DNA of 32,766 nt from JANXXV01 sp038230275 (GTDB taxonomy: Bacteria > Acidobacteriota > Terriglobia > Bryobacterales > Bryobacteraceae). Of this stretch, positions 1 through 8,197 are shown piece after piece (positions within the stretch are counted from its first letter, which is position 1; every line of letters begins with the position of its first letter). The notes under the pieces are model-generated. The model did no database searches. It was not told where the DNA came from and saw nothing but the letters and a program-made list of their open reading frames with translations. The stretch is from contig JBBRNO010000064.1 of the NCBI GenBank assembly GCA_038230275.1, forward strand, positions 1 to 32,766. The letters are read 5' to 3'. Made by a program: the position numbers and the translations under genes.

Positions 1-39
1 CTCCAGAATTTCGTTCTGTTCCGCAAGAACACCCCCTAG
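1..39 (+). CDS. possible C-terminal tail of an upstream gene (partial)
   Basis: Frame 1 is open from the window edge to a TAG stop at 37-39 and would encode the last dozen residues of a protein (ending NFVLFRKNTP). It lies 41 bases before dprA on the same strand, so an upstream cotranscribed gene is plausible. The fragment is too short to identify, and an open frame of this length can occur by chance. Confidence 0.2.
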   Translation, partial: LQNFVLFRKNTP

Positions 40-80
40 AGAATCTCACCGCCCTGCCCCCACTATCTTCGCGAGCACCG

Positions 81-1238
81 ATGACAAGCCAAATTACCCT
101 CACCCGCGAAGAAGAACTGCACTGGATCGCCCTGCGCATGGTTCCCGGCCTGGGCCTGCGGAAAGCCGGCCTGCTGATCGAAAAATTCAAGACGCCCGTG
201 CGCATCTTCCGGGCCTCCCGTTCGGAACTGGAAGCCTGCGGGCTGGCCGGCGGCATCGCACAGACCATCGCCAGCGGATGTTCCTTTGAGGATGCCGTGG
301 AACAGCAACAGAAGCTGCTGGACACCGGAACCACGCTGATCAGCCTGACCGATCCCCGCTATCCGCCGCGTCTGCGGGATATCTTCGACCCGCCGGTGGT
401 TCTTTTTGCCCGCGGCCGCATCGAACTGTTGCAGACGGTGATGTTGGGCATCGTCGGCACCCGCCGCCCGACGCAATACGGTTTGGCCGCCACGGAGCGC
501 CTGTCCGCCGATTTGTCGCAAGCCCAATTGACCATCGCCAGCGGCATGGCCAGCGGAATCGATACCGCGGCTCATAAAGCCGTTCTCGCCGTGAAAGGGA
601 ATACCGTGGCTGTGCTCGGCTGCGGCGTAGACTTGGTTTACCCGGCCGAAAACCGGAAACTGGCGTCGGACCTGGCCCAGAACGGGCTATTGATTTCGGA
701 ATTCCCGATGGGTGCGCCTCCGTTCCCGCAGAACTTCCCCATTCGCAACCGGATTATCAGCGGCATGAGCGCGGGGGTTATGGTGGTGGAAGGAGCGCAG
801 TACAGCGGTTCGGCCATCACGGCGAGACTCGCCATGGACCAGGGGCGGGAGGTATTTGCCGTACCTGGCAATATCACTTCGAAGCTGAGCTGGGCCCCGA
901 ATCTGCTGATCAAGCAGGGCGCCAAACTTGTGCAGGAGTGGAACGATGTTATCGTGGAACTGCAACCGGAAGACCGCAGGCGTCTGATCGTAAACGGTCA
1001 GAGGCATTTACTGGGAGATGCCGTAACGGCGGAAGGCAGCCCTGTTGACGCACCGCAAGCTGCTGTAGGCAGAGAACTTTTGGCGCTGCTGAAGCCGGAT
1101 GTGGCGGTCCACCTGGACTGGCTGCTTGAATCTTTAGAGTACCAATCCTCATCAGAGGTGATTGCGGCTCTGTTTGAATTAGAGATGCTCGGGTTAGTTA
1201 GACAACTCCCGGGAAAGAACTTTGTTAAAGTGTGGTGA
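81..1238 (+). CDS. dprA: DNA processing protein DprA (Smf family)
   Basis: Cytoplasmic single-stranded-DNA-binding protein that, in the known family, loads RecA onto incoming DNA during natural transformation. The 385-residue product shows the three expected parts. There is an N-terminal helix-hairpin-helix-like region (about 10-70). The Rossmann-like Smf core (about 75-290) contains GIVGTRRPTQYG, SGMASGIDTAAH and the conserved NFPIRNRIISGMS. A C-terminal winged-helix-like segment (about 325-385, DWLLESLEYQSSSEVIAALFELE) completes it. Length is normal for DprA. The ATG at 81 has no strong ribosome binding site, but the protein N-terminus aligns well with the family from there. topA follows 52 bases downstream on the same strand, an arrangement seen in many bacteria, so the two are probably cotranscribed. 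Family identification is secure; competence in this organism is not shown by this gene alone. Confidence 0.95.
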   Translation: MTSQITLTREEELHWIALRMVPGLGLRKAGLLIEKFKTPVRIFRASRSELEACGLAGGIAQTIASGCSFEDAVEQQQKLLDTGTTLISLTDPRYPPRLRDIFDPPVVLFARGRIELLQTVMLGIVGTRRPTQYGLAATERLSADLSQAQLTIASGMASGIDTAAHKAVLAVKGNTVAVLGCGVDLVYPAENRKLASDLAQNGLLISEFPMGAPPFPQNFPIRNRIISGMSAGVMVVEGAQYSGSAITARLAMDQGREVFAVPGNITSKLSWAPNLLIKQGAKLVQEWNDVIVELQPEDRRRLIVNGQRHLLGDAVTAEGSPVDAPQAAVGRELLALLKPDVAVHLDWLLESLEYQSSSEVIAALFELEMLGLVRQLPGKNFVKVW

Positions 1239-1290
1239 GTTCGCCGAAGCCCGTCTGGGTGAGGCGGACAAAACGAGGTTAAGGAATTAA

Positions 1291-3732
1291 ATGGCAAACT
1301 CTCTCGTCATCGTCGAATCGCCGGCGAAGGCGAAAACCATCGGGAAGTATTTAGGTAAGAACTACATCGTTAAAGCTTCGCTCGGTCATATTAAGGATCT
1401 GCCCAAGAAGGATCTGGCGGTGGCGGTCGACACCGACTTCTCGCCCGACTACCAGATCATTGAAGGGAAGAAGAAGCTGATTGCCGAACTCAAGGCCGCG
1501 GCCAAGGGTGTCGACACCATCTACCTCGCAGCCGATCCTGACCGCGAAGGCGAAGCCATCTGCTATCACCTGCAAGAGGAACTGGAAGGCAAGAAGAACG
1601 GTCCCGCGATGTATCGCGTGATGTTCAACGAAATTACCGCAAGCGCCATCAAGAAAGCGTTTGAAAGCCCGACCGCAGTGAATGTGCATCTGGTGGAAGC
1701 GCAGCAGGCGCGCCGCGTGCTTGACCGGCTGGTGGGCTACAAAATTTCGCCGCTGCTCTGGGATAAAGTCCGCCGCGGGCTCTCCGCCGGCCGGGTGCAA
1801 ACGGTCGCACTGCGGCTGATTGTGGAACGGGAGCGCGAAATCCGCGCTTTCCTGAAGCGCGAGTATTGGACCATCGATGTCAGCCTGAACGCGAAAAAGG
1901 CGCCGGTCCTGAAAGCGCACTTCACCAAGAAGAACGACGAAGCAATCGAAGTCGCCAGCGAAGCCACCGCCACCGAAATCGTCAGCCAGTTGGCCGACGC
2001 CGAATATGTGGTGCAGTCGGTGGCCACCCGCGAGAAGAGACGCAATCCGGTGCCGCCGTTTATTACCTCCACACTGCAACAGGAGGCCGCGCGGAAACTG
2101 CGGTTCAGCGTCAAGCGCACCATGATGATTGCCCAGCGCCTGTATGAAGGCGTGGAACTGGGAACCGAAGGCGCGGTCGGTCTTATCACCTATATGCGTA
2201 CCGATTCCACGCGGGTTGGCGGGGAAGCTCTGACGGAAGTCCGCGAGCTGATCACCAACCGCTACGGCGCGCAATACATTCCGGCCCAGCCCAACGTGTA
2301 CAAAGGCAAAAAGGACGCGCAAGACGCTCACGAAGCGGTCCGGCCCACGTCCGCCATGCGGGCCCCGGAAGATCTGGAGAAGGTTCTCGCCGAAGACGAA
2401 TTGAAGCTGTACCGCCTGATCTGGATGCGCTTCGTCGCCTGCCAGATGATGCCCGCTGTGTTCGATCAGACCACCATCGACGTGTCAGCGAAGGGGAAAG
2501 ACGGCGCGGATTACCGTTTCCGTGCGACTGGCTCGGTACCGAAATTCGACGGCTTCCTGGCCGTCTACGAAGAAGGAAAAGATCAGAAGGACGAAGATGA
2601 CGAAGAGCTGAAGAGCCGCTTGCCCCAAGTCACGGAGGGCGAAACGCTGAAGTTCAAGTCAATTGACCCGGAACAGCACTTCACCGAACCGCCGCCCCGC
2701 TTCAATGAAGCCACGCTGGTGAAAGAACTGGAAGCAAACGGCGTAGGCCGGCCGTCCACGTACGCCTCCATCCTGTCTACCATCCAGGAACGCGAGTACG
2801 CCAAGAAAGAAGGCGGCCGCTTCTCTCCCACGGAGCTGGGAATGGTGGTGACCGACCTGCTGCTGGAAAGCTTTGAACACATTTTCGACGTGAAATATAC
2901 GGCGCGGATGGAAGAAGAGCTGGATGAGATTGAAGAAGGGAAACTCGACTGGCGCACCGCCATGGCCGAGTTCTACGACCGCCTGAAAGATGACCTGCTG
3001 CGCGCCGAAACGCAGATGACCGACATCAAGCGCATGGAGGAGCCAACCGACTTCCTGTGCGATAAGTGCAGCAAACCCATGGTCATCAAATGGGGCAAGT
3101 ACGGCAAGTTTCTAGCCTGCAGCGGCTATCCGGAATGCTCAAACACCCGCGAACTGGCGGTAGAGCAGACGGAAGCGGATAAGGAAAACCTCACCGAACA
3201 GGACGCCGAGGAATATTGCGAGAATTGCGGCCGGACGATGGTGCTGAAGAAGGGCCGGTTCGGTCAGTTCTACGCCTGCTCCGGATACCCGGATTGTAAG
3301 ACCACCAAGCAGATCGGCGGCTCGCAGAAGAAGTCCGATATCCCGCTGGAAGAGAAGTGCCCGCAGTGCGACAACAACCTGGTCCAGAAATTCGGACGCT
3401 TCGGGGAGTTCGTGGCATGCAGCAACTACCCCACGTGCAAGTACGTGAAACAGAAGACCATTGGCGTAGCCTGCCCGAACTGTACCCAGGGTGAAGTGGT
3501 GGAGCGGCGCAGCAAGCGCGGCAAGACGTTCTTCGGCTGCAACCGCTATCCGGAGTGCGACTTCGTGGCGTGGGGCAAGCCGATCGCGGAGCAGTGCCCG
3601 AACTGCAGCAATCCTTACTTGATTGAGAAGTGGCTGAAGGCCGGCCCGGTGGCCCAGTGCCCGAACGCCGAATGCAAATTCAAGAAAGATCTGCCGCAAC
3701 CGGCAGCGGTAGAGGAAGCCGTTACAACGTAA
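1291..3732 (+). CDS. topA: DNA topoisomerase I (type IA)
   Basis: Relaxes negatively supercoiled DNA through a 5'-phosphotyrosine intermediate. The 813-residue product begins with the TOPRIM domain (LVIVESPAKAKTIGKYLG near residue 5, DPDREGEAI near residue 80). The catalytic Tyr is residue 301 in LITYMRTDSTR. The C-terminal part (about 590-800) holds five Cys-rich zinc-ribbon-type modules in a row: four have CxxC pairs with a second CxxxxxC-like pair, and the last ends in CPNAECKF. E. coli TopA has three zinc-binding modules, so this tail is long. AAGGA at 1281-1285 lies five bases before the ATG and supports the start. The stop codon is only seven bases from the convergent stop of the next gene, leaving no room for a separate terminator. 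Confidence 0.98.
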   Translation: MANSLVIVESPAKAKTIGKYLGKNYIVKASLGHIKDLPKKDLAVAVDTDFSPDYQIIEGKKKLIAELKAAAKGVDTIYLAADPDREGEAICYHLQEELEGKKNGPAMYRVMFNEITASAIKKAFESPTAVNVHLVEAQQARRVLDRLVGYKISPLLWDKVRRGLSAGRVQTVALRLIVEREREIRAFLKREYWTIDVSLNAKKAPVLKAHFTKKNDEAIEVASEATATEIVSQLADAEYVVQSVATREKRRNPVPPFITSTLQQEAARKLRFSVKRTMMIAQRLYEGVELGTEGAVGLITYMRTDSTRVGGEALTEVRELITNRYGAQYIPAQPNVYKGKKDAQDAHEAVRPTSAMRAPEDLEKVLAEDELKLYRLIWMRFVACQMMPAVFDQTTIDVSAKGKDGADYRFRATGSVPKFDGFLAVYEEGKDQKDEDDEELKSRLPQVTEGETLKFKSIDPEQHFTEPPPRFNEATLVKELEANGVGRPSTYASILSTIQEREYAKKEGGRFSPTELGMVVTDLLLESFEHIFDVKYTARMEEELDEIEEGKLDWRTAMAEFYDRLKDDLLRAETQMTDIKRMEEPTDFLCDKCSKPMVIKWGKYGKFLACSGYPECSNTRELAVEQTEADKENLTEQDAEEYCENCGRTMVLKKGRFGQFYACSGYPDCKTTKQIGGSQKKSDIPLEEKCPQCDNNLVQKFGRFGEFVACSNYPTCKYVKQKTIGVACPNCTQGEVVERRSKRGKTFFGCNRYPECDFVAWGKPIAEQCPNCSNPYLIEKWLKAGPVAQCPNAECKFKKDLPQPAAVEEAVTT

Positions 3733-3739
3733 GCTGCGG

Positions 3740-4195
3740 TTACTCCTTATTCAGCACTACAGTAAAGGTGATCTCGGCCTGCGGAGTAGTGGTCTTGTTC
3801 ACCACCGTTAACACCTTGCCCTTGTTGGTCAAGGTCCAGCGTTCCCTGGTGGATACCTCTGAGCCGTTCAGCATGCGCTTCGACGTCAGGTCCAGGCTGG
3901 TGCCGTCCCAGAGCATAGTGCTTGTCCATTCACCGCCGCGCACGGTATTGAGACTTTCCTTACCGTCCGTCGTGTAGCGGACGTCGGTCACCGCCTCGCC
4001 ATTCGGCGTTGTAAACGTGGTAATGACGTGCACCTTCGGATCCTCATGCTCTACCTTGCGGACGAAATTCGCCGGCTTGGGGATCTGCCCGAAATCGCTG
4101 CGGTCCCCGTCCATTTTCCACGTTCCGGTGAAGTTGGGGCGGTCAGCGCCAGGGAGAATCGTCAGGAAAAGCGGAATTAGAAAAAGGAGTCGCAT
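3740..4195 (-). CDS. small secreted protein, lipocalin-like beta-rich domain
   Basis: A 151-residue protein with a clear N-terminal signal peptide (MRLLFLIPLFLTILPGADRP). After cleavage it starts NFTGTWKMD, a pattern common in secreted acidobacterial proteins with a lipocalin- or DUF-like beta-barrel. The rest is rich in alternating beta-strand pattern (VHVITTFTTPNGE, TSTMLWDGTSLDLTSK, RERWTLTNKGKVLTVVNKT). No catalytic motif is visible. AAGGAGT lies a few bases before the ATG, so the start is well supported. It is divergent from the alpha/beta hydrolase (start codons 70 bases apart) and convergent with topA. The export call is firm; the function is unknown. Confidence 0.8.
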   Translation of the reverse strand: MRLLFLIPLFLTILPGADRPNFTGTWKMDGDRSDFGQIPKPANFVRKVEHEDPKVHVITTFTTPNGEAVTDVRYTTDGKESLNTVRGGEWTSTMLWDGTSLDLTSKRMLNGSEVSTRERWTLTNKGKVLTVVNKTTTPQAEITFTVVLNKE

Positions 4196-4265
4196 ACTCG
4201 ATATTATCGTCAGGATGGGTGCGACGCATTAGTCCCGGGCGCGTCTACCGAAGGGGAACTACTTA

Positions 4266-5126
4266 GTGAAACTATCGCTTCTACTATTGGCTGCGCTACT
4301 GCCGTCACTGCACGCCGCCGATGACCAGTTATTCCAGTACCGCCGGGATCTGCCGTTGGACCGGAAAGAGACCGGCTTTCAGGAGCGGTCTGGAGTAAAG
4401 GTGCTCGACTTCACCTTTCTAAATCTGAGCGGTGGCCAAACGGCCGCCTACCTGGTTCCGTCGGTCAAGCGCGGAAAGGCCGCGGCGGTCCTGTTCGTCC
4501 ATTGGTATGAGCCGGAATCGAAAGACTCCAATCGCACCCAGTTTCTCGATCAGGCGGTGGAACTGGCCAAAGCCGGCACCACTTCCCTGCTGATTGAGAC
4601 CATGTGGTCCGATCCGCTGTGGTTCAACAAAAGGAATCCCACTGACGACTTCTACAATTCCGTGCAACAGGTAAAGGAACTACGGCGCGCCTTAGATATC
4701 CTGCTGGCCGAACCCGGCATCGACAAGAAGCGAGTGGCGTATGTGGGCCACGATTTCGGCATGATGTACGGTGCGGTGCTGGCCGGAGTGGATCACCGGC
4801 CCTCGGTGTGGGCATTCCAGGCAGGCGCCACCAGCTTCAGCGACTGGTTCCTGCTGGGGTCGAAGACACAAGGAGAGGAACGGAAGAAGATCGTAGACCG
4901 GCTGGCCCCACTGGACCCGGTGAAGTTCATCGGCGAGGCTGGAGGACCGGTGCTGATGCAGTTCGGTAAGTCAGACCGGTTCGTTACCGAGGCGAAAGCA
5001 AACGAGTTCTTCGCCGCCGCTCACGAGCCGAAAAAGATCTTGTGGTACGACGCTGGCCATGGCCTGAACCCCGCAGCGATTGCAGACCGGCAGACGTGGT
5101 TGAAAGAGCAGCTGAAGTTGAAGTAA
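4266..5126 (+). CDS. secreted alpha/beta hydrolase, dienelactone-hydrolase-like, Asp nucleophile
   Basis: A 286-residue exported hydrolase. GTG start with AAGGGGA at 4251-4257, eight bases upstream; signal peptide ends near LPSLHAADD (residue 18). The fold is alpha/beta hydrolase: strand-loop AAVLFVHWYEP near residue 75, nucleophile elbow VGHDFG with Asp163, acid Asp237 in QFGKSDRF, and His265 in YDAGHGL. Dienelactone hydrolases and esterases use Cys or Ser at the elbow. Asp at this place is typical of epoxide hydrolases and haloalkane dehalogenases (GHDWGG or QDWG), so the chemistry may proceed through an alkyl- or acyl-aspartate. No cap domain is evident. The gene stands alone and is followed by a GC-rich hairpin. 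Fold is certain, substrate unknown. Confidence 0.85.
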   Translation: MKLSLLLLAALLPSLHAADDQLFQYRRDLPLDRKETGFQERSGVKVLDFTFLNLSGGQTAAYLVPSVKRGKAAAVLFVHWYEPESKDSNRTQFLDQAVELAKAGTTSLLIETMWSDPLWFNKRNPTDDFYNSVQQVKELRRALDILLAEPGIDKKRVAYVGHDFGMMYGAVLAGVDHRPSVWAFQAGATSFSDWFLLGSKTQGEERKKIVDRLAPLDPVKFIGEAGGPVLMQFGKSDRFVTEAKANEFFAAAHEPKKILWYDAGHGLNPAAIADRQTWLKEQLKLK

Positions 5127-5136
5127 TGCAGCTCAA

Positions 5137-5160
5137 CCGGCTGGCCGGCGAGCCAGCCGG
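5137..5160 (+). terminator. GC-rich hairpin after the alpha/beta hydrolase gene
   Basis: A perfect 9-base-pair inverted repeat (CCGGCTGGC / GCCAGCCGG, loop CGGCGA) begins ten bases after the hydrolase stop codon. It is followed by GAGTCTGTAG rather than a run of T, so it is a terminator-like hairpin, not a textbook intrinsic terminator. Confidence 0.5.
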
Positions 5161-5557
5161 GAGTCTGTAGCATTGGGTCTGACCACCCAAGCCGTCTGGG
5201 CAGCAGCGCGACGGATCCTCCGATTCCACGGCTGCTATCAAGAAGCGCGTAAGTTTCAAAGAAAACGGATCCGGAACCCGGCGCCCTTGCGGTGCACAAG
5301 CCGCCACTTTCGGCGTGCAGCGGCGTTCGCCTCGAATTTCATTGAAAATCCTGGCGGAGCACTGTCCGCGCGTCAGAGCCTCACAATGTCCAAATTCCCT
5401 CTCCGCGTGCCCGTCGCTGTTCCACTCCCAGCTTGACTTCGATTTACCGAAGCGAACAGAAAAGCGAGCGAATCGTATGGATAAAGTTTAATCGCCATCC
5501 CGCGCGACATACCTCCTGACGCAGGTTTTGATGAAGTGAAAGAAGGTTCGAAATCAC
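5161..5557. other. non-coding stretch, no gene supported
   Basis: About 400 bases between the hydrolase hairpin and the next small gene. Open frames here are short and their translations are Arg/Ala/Pro-rich without any family resemblance. A TTGACT hexamer (5433-5438) and a short hairpin (CTTCG 5437-5441, CGAAG 5448-5452) sit within it, and the last 100 bases are more AT-rich, consistent with a promoter and leader for the gene at 5558. I cannot define a convincing -10 box and see no RNA gene. Confidence 0.4.
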
Positions 5558-5893
5558 ATGAAAAAGATACTTGGATTTGTATTGACATCAATGCTTCTGG
5601 CTGCCTGCGTGACCACTGGGTTTGCCGAGGAAAAAGAGGGCACGATTCCGCGTGGCAAAGAGCGCCAGCAGGCTCGCATCGCACAGGGAGTGAAGAACGG
5701 ATCACTCACTGCGAAGGAGACCGCCAAGCTCGAGACTAAAGAAGCGGCGGTCAACAAGGAGATCCGCGGCGAGCGCGCAGCCAATGGCGGCAGGCTCACC
5801 GGCCAGGAAAAGGCGCAGGTAAATCGTCAACAGAACCGGATCAGCAAAGATATATACAAACAGAAACACGACGCCCAGACGCAGCCGAAGTAG
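5558..5893 (+). CDS. small exported protein, possible lipoprotein
   Basis: A 111-residue protein. The N-terminus (MKKILGFVLTSMLLAACVTTGFAEE) is a signal peptide and includes LAAC at residues 14-17, which fits a lipobox. Cleavage after GFA by signal peptidase I is the alternative. The mature part is highly charged and helical, with the pattern RQQARIAQGVKNGSLTAKE, ANGGRLTGQEKAQVNRQQN and ISKDIYKQKHDAQ. I recognise this as a widespread family of small bacterial periplasmic proteins without an assigned role. AGAAGG lies about 13 bases before the ATG. It is followed after 27 bases by the M28 peptidase gene, so cotranscription is possible, but the functions need not be linked. Confidence 0.8.
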   Translation: MKKILGFVLTSMLLAACVTTGFAEEKEGTIPRGKERQQARIAQGVKNGSLTAKETAKLETKEAAVNKEIRGERAANGGRLTGQEKAQVNRQQNRISKDIYKQKHDAQTQPK

Positions 5894-5920
5894 GTTCCAA
5901 GAGGAGGCGGTACGGCCGGG

Positions 5921-8143
5921 TTGTGCGACAATTCGTTAATCATGCGAAAGACGGTTGCCGCCCTACTTTGTTCGGTTCTGCTGCCGGCGCAAACGCCGCC
6001 TCCTGCTCCGATTGCCGGATTCCTGCCGGACTCGGCGCAACGGGAACGCGATCTGGAAACGAAGTTCGACCGTACTCTGAACCGGCAGAACTTCCAGCAA
6101 TGGATGAAGCGGATGTCGGCAAAGCCGCACCACGTTGGCTCGCCCGGCAGCAAGGAGACGGCGGAGTTCATCGCGGAACAATTCAAGAGTTGGGGCTACG
6201 AGACAACCATCGAAACATTCTATCCGCTGTTCCCGACGCCGAAGACACGGCTGCTGGAAATGCTGGCGCCTTCCCGGTTCACGGCCAAGCTGGAAGAGCC
6301 TGCAGTGGAAGGCGATGAGACCAGCGGTATCAAAGACGGCAACCTGCCGGTTTATCACGCCTACTCGACCGATGGCGATGTCACCGGCGAGTTGGTTTAC
6401 GTGAATTATGGACTGCCGGAGGATTACCGCAAGCTGCGCGAAGTGGGCGTTGACGTTCGCGGAAAGATCGTGTTGGCGCGTTACGGCAATTCGTGGCGCG
6501 GCATCAAGCCGAAGGTAGCGGCCGAGAACGGAGCCATCGGATGCATTATTTACTCAGACCCACAGGACGACGGCTACTATCAGGGCGATGTTTATCCGAA
6601 GGGATCGTATCGCCCGGCGCAAGGAGCTCAGCGCGGCAGCGTGATGGACATGCCCGTTTTTCCTGGCGACCCGCTCACTCCGTTCAAAGGGGCAGTGGAC
6701 CCGAACCGCGCGCCTGATCCAAAGCAGGCTTCGACGGTAACCAAGATACCCGTGATGCCGATTTCCTATGGTGATGCCGAGCCGTTGTTGCGTGCTTTGA
6801 CTGGGCCCGTGGCGCCGCCGGACTGGCGCGGCGCGTTGCCGCTGACCTACCACATCGGCCCAGGTCCCGCTAAGGTGCATTTGAAACTTGAGTTCAACTG
6901 GAAGCTGGCACCGGCTTACGATGTAATTGCGAAGATGACCGGTGCGGTGAAGCCGGAGCAGTGGGTGCTGCGCGGCAATCATCATGATGGCTGGAATTTT
7001 GGCGCGGCCGATCCACTGTCAGGAATGGTTTCGGTGATGGAGGAAGCGCGCGCGATTGGCGAACTGGCCAAAACCGGCTGGCGTCCCGCGCGCACCCTGA
7101 TATTCCTGGCCTGGGATGGTGAGGAACCGGCACTGCTTGGCTCGACGGAATGGGCGGAGCAACACGCCGACGAATTGCAGCGCCACGCGGTGGCATACAT
7201 CAACTCCGACGGGACTGGGCGCGGGTTTCTGCACGTCAGTGGAGCCTCGACGCTGGAGTTATTCTCGTCCCAGTCGGCTCGTGACTTAACTGATCCGCAG
7301 ACGCGAGTATCGGTGCTGGAGCGGTTGCAGGCATCGCGAAAGGTGGCCGGAAAAGAGAGCGAACCCCTGATGGAGCCTCTCGGTTCAGGTTCCGACTACA
7401 CGGTCTTTCAACATCACCTGGGCATTCCCAGTTTGAATATCGGATTTGGAGGCGAGGGAGGCGGTGGCGTGTACCACTCCAACTACGATTCCTACGATCA
7501 CTACGTTCGCTTCACTGATCCTGATTTCCAATATGTGATGGCGACCGCGCAACTGGGTGGGAAGATGACGCTGCGTCTGGCGAATGCCGACTGGCTGCCC
7601 TTTCAAGCCGATTCAACGTCACGCGCCGTCCGAGGCTGGACCAACGAGGTGATGGAACTGGCTGACGACATGCGAACACAGACGGTGAAGAAGAACGAAT
7701 TGATCCGCAGCGGGTCGTTAAAGCTGGCTTCGGATCCGAGGAAGACCTACGTGGTTCCGGAGCCGGAAGGAGAGGTGCCGTTTCTCAATTTCGCGCCGTT
7801 GCAAAATGCCGCGGGACGCCTGGAACGCGCTGCGGTGGCCATTGGCAAGGTGGATCCGGGAAAGCTGGACGCCGCGAAAGGTAAGGCATTCGAGGATTCG
7901 CTGCGCATGGCCGAACAGAAGTTTCTACGCAGCGAGGGCTTGCCGCGGCGGCCATGGTTCCAGCACATGCTCCACGCGCCGGGGTTCTATACCGGCTACG
8001 GGGTGAAGACGCTGCCGGGAATACGCGAAGCTATTGAGCAGAGGTTGTGGGAGGAGGCGGAAGCTCAAATCACATTCACTGCGAAAGCGATCACGGCCTA
8101 CGCGGATTGGCTGGAATCGGCCGCTGCGAAGGCCGGCAGTTAG
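5921..8143 (+). CDS. secreted M28 zinc peptidase, glutamate carboxypeptidase II (PSMA)-like
   Basis: A 740-residue secreted exopeptidase (TTG at 5921) or 733 residues (ATG at 5942). GAGGAGG at 5901-5907 suits the TTG start better, while the signal peptide (RKTVAALLCSVLLPAQ) fits either. Order of parts: peptidase N-terminal segment, a protease-associated domain (VDVRGKIVLARYGN, AAENGAIGCIIYSDP), the M28 catalytic domain, and a C-terminal dimerisation-like helical domain. The two-zinc ligand pattern of the PSMA family is present: His in GNHHDGWNFG, Asp in AADPLSG, the Glu pair in AWDGEEPALLGS, Asp in YINSDG, and His in GVYHSNYDSYDHY. The family cleaves C-terminal residues from small peptides. 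Length matches the 700-750 residues usual for it. The 102-codon region between PA and catalytic parts shows no gap. Exact substrate is unknown. Confidence 0.93.
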   Translation: MCDNSLIMRKTVAALLCSVLLPAQTPPPAPIAGFLPDSAQRERDLETKFDRTLNRQNFQQWMKRMSAKPHHVGSPGSKETAEFIAEQFKSWGYETTIETFYPLFPTPKTRLLEMLAPSRFTAKLEEPAVEGDETSGIKDGNLPVYHAYSTDGDVTGELVYVNYGLPEDYRKLREVGVDVRGKIVLARYGNSWRGIKPKVAAENGAIGCIIYSDPQDDGYYQGDVYPKGSYRPAQGAQRGSVMDMPVFPGDPLTPFKGAVDPNRAPDPKQASTVTKIPVMPISYGDAEPLLRALTGPVAPPDWRGALPLTYHIGPGPAKVHLKLEFNWKLAPAYDVIAKMTGAVKPEQWVLRGNHHDGWNFGAADPLSGMVSVMEEARAIGELAKTGWRPARTLIFLAWDGEEPALLGSTEWAEQHADELQRHAVAYINSDGTGRGFLHVSGASTLELFSSQSARDLTDPQTRVSVLERLQASRKVAGKESEPLMEPLGSGSDYTVFQHHLGIPSLNIGFGGEGGGGVYHSNYDSYDHYVRFTDPDFQYVMATAQLGGKMTLRLANADWLPFQADSTSRAVRGWTNEVMELADDMRTQTVKKNELIRSGSLKLASDPRKTYVVPEPEGEVPFLNFAPLQNAAGRLERAAVAIGKVDPGKLDAAKGKAFEDSLRMAEQKFLRSEGLPRRPWFQHMLHAPGFYTGYGVKTLPGIREAIEQRLWEEAEAQITFTAKAITAYADWLESAAAKAGS

Positions 8144-8150
8144 CGCGCAT

Positions 8151-8169
8151 TCGATCCGCATTCGGTCGA
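8151..8169 (+). terminator. imperfect hairpin after the M28 gene
   Basis: TCGA-T-CCG and CGG-TCGA form a 7-base-pair stem with one bulged T and a CATT loop, seven bases after the M28 stop. There is no T-run. It could equally be an operator for the DUF1592 gene, whose ATG is 28 bases further on. Confidence 0.25.
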
Positions 8170-8197
8170 TCTATGATATGTTGCACAAAGAACACTT

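Noticed and set aside
1351..2331. Long open frame of 326 codons antisense to topA
   Set aside because: It lies opposite a highly conserved gene in a GC-rich genome, has no recognisable domain and no ribosome site; such shadow frames are expected.
5173..5436. 87-codon frame in the non-coding stretch
   Set aside because: Arg/Ala/Pro-rich translation without domain, signal or ribosome binding site; composition looks like untranslated GC-rich DNA.
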